32,840 nucleotides of DNA from UBA5078 sp963977405 (GTDB taxonomy: Bacteria; Pseudomonadota; Gammaproteobacteria; Pseudomonadales; Pseudohongiellaceae): contig CAXBOY010000026.1 of NCBI GenBank assembly GCA_963977405.1, positions 1 to 32,840 of the forward strand. Direction: 5' to 3'. Below are positions 23,770 to 31,269 of the stretch, piece by piece. The notes beneath the pieces are model-generated. The model made no database searches. It was given only the letters and a program-made list of their open reading frames with translations, and was not told the DNA's origin. Each line of letters starts with the position of its first letter. Within the stretch, counting starts at the first letter, position 1. The translations under genes were made by a program, and so were the position numbers.

Positions 23770-25673
23770 GTACAACTACGAAACAAGCAGAAGCGCCTAG
23801 CACGAGTCAGCGTCCCGCACCCGGTGGCATGATGGGCAGAGGTCCTATGGGGGCGATGGGGCAGCCGGTTGCTAAGGCGAAGAATTTCAAACTTACGTTT
23901 AAGCGTTTGTTACAGTGGTTCCGCCCGTTTCGCGGTCGACTACTTATAGTGTTAATGCTCGCGATTCTGAGTACGGGCTTTACGATCGCGAGCCCGCGCT
24001 TAGTGGGTCAGGCAATCGATCTGATTACCTCGACACTCGTGTTGCGCATGCAGGGGCAGGCGGTAGAGTTTGATAATGTTGCCATCTATCAAGTGCTGCT
24101 GTGGTTGTTTGGTTTTTATCTGCTTTCCTCTGCGTTCATGTTGTGCACGCAATGGATCATGGCCAGTGTCTCGCAGCGCACGGTGCAGGGCATGCGCGAG
24201 GCGACGGCGGCAAAGCTGCGCAGACTGCCGTTATCCTACTACGACAGCCATCCGCACGGGGATATTCTCTCGCGGGTGACCAACGATCTGGATACGATTT
24301 CCACCACGCTGCAACAGAGTGCCACGCAGTCCATCACCTCCGTCATTCAGCTATTCGGTTTCATCATTATGATGCTGACCATCAGTCCATCCTTGACGCT
24401 TGTGGTCGTTGCTACTCTGCCCTTGTATGCGGTCGCCACTGTCATCATCGCGAAGAAGTCGCAGAAGTATTTCGCGGCGCAGCAGAAGAGTCTCGGTCTA
24501 TTGTCCGGACACGTGGACGAGATGTTCTCCGGTCAGGTCGTCGTCAAAGCCTATGGTCACGAGAGTGCATCCATTGAGAAATTCGAGACAATCAATGCGG
24601 AATATACCGATGCCTATCAGCGCGCAAACTTCGTGTCGGGTATTATTTTCCCCGCCATGAATTTTATCTCCAACCTCGGTTATGTGCTGATCTCCGTGAT
24701 CGGTGGCCTCTGGATTACGAGTGGGCGCTTGTCGGTGGGTAGCATCGTGGCGTTCATCCAGTACTCACGCTCCTTCACTCAACCGATTCTACAAACTGCT
24801 AACATCGCCAATATTCTGCAGAGCACTATTGCCTGCGCGGAACGTGTTTTCGAGGTCTTGGATGAAGAGGAAGAGCTGGACCCAGTCGTGACGCGCTTCA
24901 CTCCTGTGCTGCACGGCGATCAGGACGTGCGAGGCGCTGTAACGCTGAGCAATGTGTGCTTCCGCTACAAGGAAGATCAACCGTTGATCGAGAACCTATC
25001 GCTGAGTGTTAAGCCCCGTAGCATCGTCGCCATCGTCGGGCCTACCGGCGCGGGCAAGACCACGCTCGTGAATCTCTTGATGCGCTTCTACGAGATTGAT
25101 AGCGGCGATATTAGCGTTGACGGTCAATCGACTAGTACACTCTCCCGAGCAGAGTTGCGCAGCCGCTTCGGTATGGTATTGCAAGACACCTGGCTATTCG
25201 GCGGCAGCATCTACGACAACATCGCCTTTGGCAGGCCCAATGCGCAGCGTGATGATGTGATTGCGGCGGCAGTTGCTGCCCATGCGGACCATTTCATACG
25301 CACGCTTCCGGACGGCTATGACACGGTGCTCAACGAGGAGTTCAGCAATATATCCCAGGGCCAGAAACAACTGCTGACCATCGCGCGGGCGCTTCTTGCG
25401 AACCCCGATATCTTGATACTCGATGAGGCGACATCCAACGTGGACACCAGAACGGAGATGCAGATTCAGCATGCGATGAAGAAGCTGATGAAGAATCGGA
25501 CTAGCTTCGTGATAGCGCACCGTCTTTCGACGATTCAGGATGCGGAGAATATTCTTGTGATGGATAAAGGCTCTATAATCGAGCAGGGCACCCATGCGCA
25601 GCTGATGGCTAAAAATGGTTTCTATCACGCTCTATTCCTGTCGCAGTTCTCACAGCCTGAGGTCGCAGCCTAA
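23766..25673 (+). CDS. ABC exporter half-transporter with consensus catalytic residues (subunit B)
   Basis: The 635-residue partner of the upstream subunit. It has a Gly/Met-rich N-terminal extension (about 15-35), a six-helix membrane domain (about 50-370) and an ATPase domain (about 395-635). Walker A GPTGAGKT (K431), catalytic E554 (LDEATSNVD) and the switch H585 (AHRLST) are standard, but the signature is ISQGQ (529-533) instead of LSGGQ. In the dimer the intact signature of subunit A faces this intact Walker site (the active site). The altered signature here faces the D494/Q525 site of subunit A. This complementary pattern predicts an obligate heterodimer of the BmrCD/TM287-288/LmrCD type. 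Confidence 0.94.
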   Translation: MSTTTKQAEAPSTSQRPAPGGMMGRGPMGAMGQPVAKAKNFKLTFKRLLQWFRPFRGRLLIVLMLAILSTGFTIASPRLVGQAIDLITSTLVLRMQGQAVEFDNVAIYQVLLWLFGFYLLSSAFMLCTQWIMASVSQRTVQGMREATAAKLRRLPLSYYDSHPHGDILSRVTNDLDTISTTLQQSATQSITSVIQLFGFIIMMLTISPSLTLVVVATLPLYAVATVIIAKKSQKYFAAQQKSLGLLSGHVDEMFSGQVVVKAYGHESASIEKFETINAEYTDAYQRANFVSGIIFPAMNFISNLGYVLISVIGGLWITSGRLSVGSIVAFIQYSRSFTQPILQTANIANILQSTIACAERVFEVLDEEEELDPVVTRFTPVLHGDQDVRGAVTLSNVCFRYKEDQPLIENLSLSVKPRSIVAIVGPTGAGKTTLVNLLMRFYEIDSGDISVDGQSTSTLSRAELRSRFGMVLQDTWLFGGSIYDNIAFGRPNAQRDDVIAAAVAAHADHFIRTLPDGYDTVLNEEFSNISQGQKQLLTIARALLANPDILILDEATSNVDTRTEMQIQHAMKKLMKNRTSFVIAHRLSTIQDAENILVMDKGSIIEQGTHAQLMAKNGFYHALFLSQFSQPEVAA

Positions 25674-25705
25674 ACTAGAGACGTTTTGATATTAGGTGTT
25701 CGCAT

Positions 25706-26602
25706 ATGCTTGCCGATTCCGATTTCAGTGCCCCGGTCCTCGATGCTATAGACGATCCTATATTGCGCGAGCGCAAGATCACTCTGCGAATGCTGCGTCT
25801 GGACAGGATTCATCCGCTCGTCAGCGGCAACAAGTGGTACAAACTTAAGCACAATCTTCTCGCTGCTCGGGCAGAATCACACAATACCGTGCTCAGTTTT
25901 GGAGGCGCTTACTCCAACCACATTGTAGCGTTAGCGGCGGCGAGCAAGCTTAGCGGCCTTCGTAGCATCGGTGTCATTCGTGGTGAAGCACCCAAGGTCC
26001 TCAATCCCGCACTGCAATTCGCCGAACAGCAGGGCATGACCCTGCATTTCATCTCCCGTAGTGATTATCGCTACAAGGCTGAACCCGAGTTTATCGAGAC
26101 CTTAGCTCGGCGCTTTGGTGACTTCTATCTGATTCCGGAAGGGGGCAGCAATCTCCTAGGGATCAAGGGCTGCGCAGAGATTGCTAGTCATCTGCACTGG
26201 CAGCGCGTCAACACCCCTCATATAGTGCTAATGGCCTGTGGCACTGCCGCTACCCTGACGGGGGTACTAAGTGCGGCGTCGAGTGATTGCGAACTCATCG
26301 GAGTCTCGGTGTTGAAGGGGCCCGACAGCCTAAGTCCGCAAGTGAATTCTTGGCTGCACACGCTGGGCTGTATTCCCGCAGCGCGCTGGTCTATCAATAC
26401 GCAGTTTCACCATGGCGGCTATGGCAAGACTAATCCCGCCTTGGATGAGTTTATGGATTGCTTCGAGGCGCGCACCGGCATTGCGCTGGAGCATGTTTAT
26501 ACTGGAAAAATGATGTGGGGCCTCTATCAGATGATCGAGTCCGGTGAGATTGCGCCTGGGTCTGAGTTAATTGCGCTACATACTGGTGGCTTAACACAAT
26601 AA
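25706..26602 (+). CDS. PLP enzyme, ACC deaminase / D-cysteine desulfhydrase family
   Basis: Fold-type II PLP enzyme of 298 residues. The Schiff-base lysine is K43 in VSGNKWYKL, matching K51 of Pseudomonas ACC deaminase in GGNKTRKL. The nucleophile loop reads GGAYSNH (S70), and the phosphate-binding region is GGSNLLGIKG (about 148-157), with MACGTAATLTG further on. The W and Y after the lysine and the AYSNH loop differ from true ACC deaminases (GGIQSNQ), so ACC deamination is unlikely. A D-cysteine desulfhydrase-like or unknown lyase role is more probable. It starts 32 bases after the exporter operon with only a poor AGG before the ATG, and may be read from the same transcript. Confidence 0.87.
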   Translation: MLADSDFSAPVLDAIDDPILRERKITLRMLRLDRIHPLVSGNKWYKLKHNLLAARAESHNTVLSFGGAYSNHIVALAAASKLSGLRSIGVIRGEAPKVLNPALQFAEQQGMTLHFISRSDYRYKAEPEFIETLARRFGDFYLIPEGGSNLLGIKGCAEIASHLHWQRVNTPHIVLMACGTAATLTGVLSAASSDCELIGVSVLKGPDSLSPQVNSWLHTLGCIPAARWSINTQFHHGGYGKTNPALDEFMDCFEARTGIALEHVYTGKMMWGLYQMIESGEIAPGSELIALHTGGLTQ

Positions 26603-26646
26603 AAGTTATCGTGGTAAATATTCCCACGTAGCGCCCGCGAATCGAA

Positions 26647-26663
26647 TCCCGTATACTGCGGGA
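26647..26663 (+). promoter_or_regulatory. Putative -10 inside an inverted repeat, before the metzincin gene
   Basis: TATACT (26652-26657) followed by GCGGGAC. The -10 is enclosed by TCCCG (26647-26651) and CGGGA (26659-26663), a 5-bp inverted repeat with a 7-base centre. No good -35 lies at 16-18 bp, so an activator or another sigma factor may be needed. Confidence 0.35.
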
Positions 26664-26688
26664 CACATAGGCTCGAGTAGCCTTCGTT

Positions 26689-26707
26689 CATTGCCCCAGA
26701 GGCAATG
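26689..26707 (+). terminator. Leader hairpin upstream of the metzincin gene
   Basis: CATTGCC (26689-26695) and GGCAATG (26701-26707) form a perfect 7-bp stem with loop CCAGA, followed by TTTCT. It lies between the putative -10 and the Shine-Dalgarno AGAGGA (26721-26726), so it could attenuate transcription of the protease gene or stabilise its mRNA. Confidence 0.4.
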
Positions 26708-26730
26708 TTTCTAAGCATATAGAGGATCGC

Positions 26731-29007
26731 ATGGGTATTACTCCCGCGCAGCAGTTAGTAGCAGCACTAGGCCAACTTGGCGCCCTCGGGCGGCATGTGG
26801 TCTGTGTATTGTTGTTACTAGTTGCTAGCCAAGGGGCCCTTGCGCAGAGCGTTCAGTTGCCTTTCTGGACATACAGCAACGCAGACTCTTCTTGGCCCGT
26901 CCCTCCCTCTTTTAGTGTCGACCCATTAGCCGTTAGTGTAAACGACAATGTGTTGTCCAATCTGGAGGAGGGCGACATACTATCCGTTCCCGCTAATGAG
27001 CCCAATACTCCACCCAATCGCATTCTAATCACCGAGCAGAAACACCAAGTCAACGGCGACAACAGTTATCGCGGCACTCTTCTGGGCGGGGCCGAAGCTA
27101 GCCCCTTCGTGCTGACTATTAGTCCTTTGAGTGTGTTTGCCTATATCGAGATCGACGCACAGGTGTGGCAGTTAGATGCCAGCCGCGCGGAGGCATTTGG
27201 CGCGTATCGTGGCTGGTTGTATCAAGGCAGGGCACTGGATAGTCAGAATCTCGTTAACGACTATGTGATTGTCGAGCGCGCGACACAGTCGGTGGTCAAG
27301 CCCGAAACAGCACCTAAGACAATGCCGCTGAAACTAGGTACAGCAAATGCTAAACCAACACTTTCCGAGGCTCGCAACTCGGGCATCAATGCCAGTAATT
27401 TCACGATCACTCAGCAAGTGGGCAATGGCAGTGTTGTCGTCGGCGATATAGCCAACGTCAGCGTCAATCTGCGTAACAGCAGCAATGAGCGACACGAGGC
27501 GCTGACCCTTAACATCTATTTTGTCCTAGAGAACAGCACACTGGTGCAAGCCCCGAGCAACTGCAAGCAGGGCCTGCTCAGCGGGCAGATCGTCCTGCAA
27601 TGTGCCTTAGGGGATTTCGCCCCTGGCGAGGCTAAAGTAGTGAGCTATAGTGTGCGCACTAGTGCCAGTTCGAAGCCGCGTCTTATCAGTACTGCTTTGG
27701 TTGGTGGCGTGCAGCAAGATACGCTAATCAATGTGGTCGAAGATGTGCTCATCGACTCCGATGGCGACGGCATCAGCGATTTTAACGAAAAGCTATTAGG
27801 TACCAACCCACAGAATTCCGACTCCTTGAGTAGAGAGAATTCGGTAATCGATGTGCTCGCACTCTATACCCCAGGCGCCAACGCTCTCTATAACGGTCAT
27901 GCACAGACTCGAATCAATCAACTCATCGCGATATCGAATCAGATCTATGCCGATAGTGGGGTAGGGATAACCCTGCGCCCCGTCTTTCACAGCCTTGTCG
28001 CCTATAGCGATAGTGTAAGCATGGATAAGACACTCGATGCTCTTACTAAACGTTCGGATGCGGCTTTCGCTAACGTCGATGCGCTGCGTACAACCTATGG
28101 TGCGGATCTCGTAATGCTATTCCGCCCCCAAGGCGCGGAGCTCAATCGCTGCGGTCTCGCTAATCTGGGTGGTTTACGCACTCAGGGCGACATGAGCTCC
28201 TCCAATGAAAAGGCCTATGCCTTCTCTACCTTGGCCATTGACTGCCCGGTGAGTTCCGTAATCGCTCACGAACTCGGGCATAACATGGGCCTCACTCATT
28301 CTCATCTCGAGGATGGCTTCGGCGGCACCTTCGACTATGCAACGGGCTACGGCGTGGAGGGTAAGTTCGCGACGGTGATGGCTTACCCCGGCGCTTTCAA
28401 CACCACGGTTCGCCTGCCCCGATTCTCGTCACCTTCTTTGGACTGCTTAGGCATCCCTTGCGGGCGCGCAGCTGATTCCGTGCAAGGCTCTGATGCAGTG
28501 CGTGCCTTGAACATTACCCGTCACCAGATCGCCCAATATTATCCTACCCGAGTGCCGTATCTACCCAATCGCCCATTGGCGACTCTCACTGGCACGTCTA
28601 CCGATGCGCGCATTGCGCTCGCGGTCAGTGTGGACAAAGGCCTAAGCTATGTCTCCGCGGTGCGCCCGGGTGTTAAATTAGATGTGAACCTCAGCCTCTT
28701 CGTGGATTCGCGCCACGTTGGCAGAGCCGGCGATATGTTCGTCTTGATAACCCTCGATGGCGAACATTTTGTGATGCTCGACTCCGCTGGTGGGCTCAGT
28801 GACTGGGATGGTAGCTTCGAAGGTCTGCGCTCCTATCGTCCCCGCACTACCTTGGCATCGGTAGAGTATCTGCAGATCGTCAATGCTACTGCGCTCGGCG
28901 AGGAATTCATCAACCGCCGCGTGCAGATATTCATTGGCTATAGCGTCCCGGAAACAGGAGAGGTGGTGTATACCGCCGAGCCCTTGACCTTGGATGTTAC
29001 CCCCTAA
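26731..29007 (+). CDS. Secreted zinc metalloprotease (metzincin, reprolysin/M12-like), multidomain
   Basis: A 758-residue exported protein. The signal peptide has an unusually long n-region and ends at ALA-QS (residue 38). A propeptide-like region (about 40-200) is followed by a DUF11/CARDB-type beta domain (about 215-325). A calcium-binding thrombospondin-3-like stretch DSDGDGISDFNE starts at residue 342 and ends with LLGTNP. The catalytic domain (about 365-605) carries the metzincin zinc motif HELGHNMGLTH (H513, E514, H517, H523) and a Met-turn in ATVMAYPG. A C-terminal beta-rich module (about 610-758) ends in IFIGYSVPETGEVVY. AGAGGA sits four bases before the ATG. It is an isolated transcription unit between the PLP enzyme and nadK; the substrate is unknown. 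Confidence 0.88.
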   Translation: MGITPAQQLVAALGQLGALGRHVVCVLLLLVASQGALAQSVQLPFWTYSNADSSWPVPPSFSVDPLAVSVNDNVLSNLEEGDILSVPANEPNTPPNRILITEQKHQVNGDNSYRGTLLGGAEASPFVLTISPLSVFAYIEIDAQVWQLDASRAEAFGAYRGWLYQGRALDSQNLVNDYVIVERATQSVVKPETAPKTMPLKLGTANAKPTLSEARNSGINASNFTITQQVGNGSVVVGDIANVSVNLRNSSNERHEALTLNIYFVLENSTLVQAPSNCKQGLLSGQIVLQCALGDFAPGEAKVVSYSVRTSASSKPRLISTALVGGVQQDTLINVVEDVLIDSDGDGISDFNEKLLGTNPQNSDSLSRENSVIDVLALYTPGANALYNGHAQTRINQLIAISNQIYADSGVGITLRPVFHSLVAYSDSVSMDKTLDALTKRSDAAFANVDALRTTYGADLVMLFRPQGAELNRCGLANLGGLRTQGDMSSSNEKAYAFSTLAIDCPVSSVIAHELGHNMGLTHSHLEDGFGGTFDYATGYGVEGKFATVMAYPGAFNTTVRLPRFSSPSLDCLGIPCGRAADSVQGSDAVRALNITRHQIAQYYPTRVPYLPNRPLATLTGTSTDARIALAVSVDKGLSYVSAVRPGVKLDVNLSLFVDSRHVGRAGDMFVLITLDGEHFVMLDSAGGLSDWDGSFEGLRSYRPRTTLASVEYLQIVNATALGEEFINRRVQIFIGYSVPETGEVVYTAEPLTLDVTP

Positions 29008-29029
29008 TTTTTTCCCCTGTGCTCTCTGC

Positions 29030-29035
29030 TATACT
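29030..29035 (+). promoter_or_regulatory. Putative -10 element of nadK
   Basis: TATACT followed by GCGGCC, 22 bases after the metzincin stop; the -35 region is T-rich and poor. The predicted start near 29042 gives nadK a leader of about 65 bases. Confidence 0.4.
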
Positions 29036-29048
29036 GCGGCCTGAATTT

Positions 29049-29076
29049 AAGGAGCCCGTGTTGATTTTGCGCGGGC
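29049..29076 (+). promoter_or_regulatory. nadK leader: strong Shine-Dalgarno next to a hairpin, not in register with nadK
   Basis: A perfect AAGGAG (29049-29054) lies over 50 bases before the nadK ATG. It serves instead GTG 29058 or TTG 29061, which open a 56- or 55-codon frame (to 29225) overlapping nadK in another frame. From the final G of the Shine-Dalgarno, GCCCGTGT (29054-29061) can pair with GCGCGGGC (29069-29076) with two G-U pairs and a 7-base loop. Either a leader peptide or a translation control element is possible. Confidence 0.35.
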
Positions 29077-29106
29077 ACACATCTTCGCACCTGCACAGAG
29101 CAATTT

Positions 29107-29997
29107 ATGTCGGCATTCAAGCGCATAGGCCTTATTGGGCGCCCCGGTCATTCAGGCGTGGTGGATTCCCTCCGCAGCCTAGGCCAAGTACTCAAGAGCC
29201 GCGGCCTCAAGGTCATAGTGGATGAGTTGAGTGGGGAATTGCTCAAAGGCACCGAGTTCGAGTTAATGGATCGCGACCATCTAGCAGCACAGTGCGACTT
29301 GGTGATAGTGGTCGGCGGCGACGGCAGCATGTTGGGGGTGGCGCAGATGCTATCCCACCATGATGTACCAGTTCTCGGCGTTAACAGGGGCCGCCTAGGC
29401 TTCCTGACGGATATCCTGCCCGAGGAGATCGATGCTCGCTTAGGCGATATCTTTGCGGGCAAATACACGGTCGAAAATCGCTTCCTAATCGAGTGTGAGC
29501 TGCGGCGTAATGGGGAGGTAATCAATTCGGCCAGCGCCCTCAACGATGTAGTATTACACCCAGGTACCTCCGCTCGTATGATCGAGTTCGAGCTCTTCAT
29601 TAACGATCAGTTCGTCTACAGCCAACAGTCCGACGGCCTGATAGTCGCCACACCGACTGGCTCTACGGCGTATTCGCTTTCCGCAGGTGGCCCTATTATG
29701 CACCCCAGCCTCAACGCCCTTGTACTAGTACCAATGTACCCCCATTCATTGAGTAGCCGCCCTCTGGTGATCGACGCAGACAGCACTGTGCGCGTCGTCG
29801 TTGGCAAGCAACGCTCTATCATTCCGCAAGTCGGCTGCGACGGAGCGACGGGCTTTGCCGCCCACCCAGGGGACGAATTGATAGTACGTAAGAAACCGGG
29901 AGCGTTACGCTTGATTCACCCGCTTGATCATAATTTCTATCAAACTTGTCGCAGCAAATTAGGCTGGGGCAACCGGCTGGGGCGTGCGGATGATTAG
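29107..29997 (+). CDS. nadK: NAD kinase
   Basis: Phosphorylates NAD to NADP in the cytoplasm. The 296 residues match E. coli NadK (292). The catalytic GGDG motif is at 70-73 with D72 as base, followed by LGVNRGRLGFLTD and the NAD-binding glycine-rich phrase DGLIVATPTGSTAYSLSAGGP. The C-terminal beta segment is standard. The ATG at 29107 has only AGAG near it; a far better Shine-Dalgarno lies upstream but is out of frame. The stop overlaps the start of the rhomboid gene by eight bases, so the two are translated from one mRNA. Confidence 0.96.
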   Translation: MSAFKRIGLIGRPGHSGVVDSLRSLGQVLKSRGLKVIVDELSGELLKGTEFELMDRDHLAAQCDLVIVVGGDGSMLGVAQMLSHHDVPVLGVNRGRLGFLTDILPEEIDARLGDIFAGKYTVENRFLIECELRRNGEVINSASALNDVVLHPGTSARMIEFELFINDQFVYSQQSDGLIVATPTGSTAYSLSAGGPIMHPSLNALVLVPMYPHSLSSRPLVIDADSTVRVVVGKQRSIIPQVGCDGATGFAAHPGDELIVRKKPGALRLIHPLDHNFYQTCRSKLGWGNRLGRADD

Positions 29998-30880
29998 GGC
30001 TGCAGTGCTGGATGCCGATATAGATCTGCGCAGCCTACTTGGTGCGATCGCCGAGCACGGGATTCGTTTCCGGGTAAATGAAGAGTCAGGTTCGCAAGTA
30101 ATTTGGGTAGCCACACAGGCCGATGCAGATACGGTAGCCCAAGCGCTGAGTCGCTGGCAGGAAATGCGGGAGCAGGGCCTGTTAAAGGAGCGAGGCCCGC
30201 AGCAAAGTGGTTCTCTACGCAGCTATTTCCCCTTGATGAGAATGTTCACGGACCTAGCGAATGCCTTCTTGCAGGCGCCAGTAACCATGCTGCTTATACT
30301 CGGCTCTTTAGTAGTTGCCGCCGTCAGCAGCCTTGGCAGCGACCTACGCCCGGTTTCGGGTTTGTTCTACCCCAGTTTTAACATAGTACAAGAAGGCGCG
30401 CTGGCGGGCCTAGGGCAGATATTTGCACAGATTAACTCCCTCGAAGAGCTTTTACGGACACTCACTCCAGCGCTTTTGCATTTTGGTGCTATTCACTTAG
30501 TGTTTAACTCCCTATGGATTTGGCATTTCGGGCGCATGATTGAACGCTCTCAATCGAGCCTACTTTATCTTGGCGTAGTGCTGTTTATCGCGTTCTTCTC
30601 CAATGCCGCGCAGTATCTATGGAGCCTCACTGCAAACTTCGGTGGTCTCTCTGGCGTTGTCTATGGCCTGCTTGGTTATATCTGGATGTGGCAATTGATA
30701 CTGCCAAACGGGCGCTTGCGCCTGCCCCCAGCGATGATCGGTTTCCTATTAGTAGCGCTTGTGCTGATGGAGTTGTTCGCTGGGTCTTGGATCGCCAGCG
30801 CCGCGCATACTGGGGGCTTAATCGCTGGTATTATTGCAGGGGTATTTAGCGCTGCTATCTATAAGACGCGCCAGCGCTAG
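29990..30880 (+). CDS. glpG: Rhomboid intramembrane serine protease (GlpG-like)
   Basis: Cuts transmembrane segments of substrate proteins inside the inner membrane. A GTG at 29984 is possible, but ATG 29990 with GGGG seven bases upstream is preferred (296 residues). An N-terminal cytoplasmic domain of about 90 residues, as in E. coli GlpG, precedes six membrane helices. HFGAIHLVFNSLWIWHFG is the conserved helix-2 block with histidine and asparagine of the oxyanion site. The catalytic serine is S221 in GLSGVVYG, and the partner histidine is H273 in AAHTGG, 52 residues later (53 in E. coli). Overlap with nadK indicates coupling; glpE and glpR are absent. Confidence 0.92.
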   Translation: MIRAAVLDADIDLRSLLGAIAEHGIRFRVNEESGSQVIWVATQADADTVAQALSRWQEMREQGLLKERGPQQSGSLRSYFPLMRMFTDLANAFLQAPVTMLLILGSLVVAAVSSLGSDLRPVSGLFYPSFNIVQEGALAGLGQIFAQINSLEELLRTLTPALLHFGAIHLVFNSLWIWHFGRMIERSQSSLLYLGVVLFIAFFSNAAQYLWSLTANFGGLSGVVYGLLGYIWMWQLILPNGRLRLPPAMIGFLLVALVLMELFAGSWIASAAHTGGLIAGIIAGVFSAAIYKTRQR

Positions 30881-30928
30881 CAATGATTGCACCGTGTAAG
30901 TTTTAAACTATTTTACGACAGAGAATTT

Positions 30929-31249
30929 ATGACAGATAAAGCAAATTCTTTCCAAGCCTTGATCGAGAGCATTACGCCAGAGATTCACGAGAACATGAAG
31001 ACGGCGGTGGAGACAGGGCGCTGGGCGAACGGCGACAGATTGAGTAAAGAACAGGTGGAATATTGCCTGCAAGCCGTTATTGCCTATGAAGCGCGCAATC
31101 TTAGCGAAGAGCAGCGCGTCGGATATATCGACAAGAGTGGATTGCAGGGGGGGCAAGGCCCTGGCCATCATCATGAAGAGGGTGGTAGTTGCGCGAGCGA
31201 ACCTGCGCCCATCACTTGGATAGACCCCGGTAAGCACAGCACCCATTGA
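30929..31249 (+). CDS. YeaC-like DUF1315 protein
   Basis: A 106-residue soluble protein of unknown function. It matches the YeaC (DUF1315) pattern: a short helix with ITPEIHENMKTAVETGRWANG, then LSKEQVEYCLQAVIAYEARNL. The C-terminal tail is glycine- and histidine-rich (GPGHHHEEGG) with one cysteine, so it may bind a metal. The frame is open from a TTG at 30887, but the ATG 30929 fits family starts. It lies 48 bases after the rhomboid gene and 20 before the DUF2797 gene, suggesting a shared transcript. Confidence 0.85.
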   Translation: MTDKANSFQALIESITPEIHENMKTAVETGRWANGDRLSKEQVEYCLQAVIAYEARNLSEEQRVGYIDKSGLQGGQGPGHHHEEGGSCASEPAPITWIDPGKHSTH

Positions 31250-31269
31250 TCTGAGAAGGACCTATCAAC

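Noticed and set aside
24101..24577. Open frame of 158 codons inside the second ABC gene
   Set aside because: Shadow of the exporter gene in another frame; low-complexity composition and no ribosome binding site.
25706..26602. Naming this gene acdS (ACC deaminase)
   Set aside because: The nucleophile loop and lysine context differ from proven ACC deaminases, so only the family is claimed.
30887..30928. TTG 30887 as the start of the YeaC-like gene
   Set aside because: The 14 extra residues have no counterpart in YeaC, and the ATG 30929 fits the family start.
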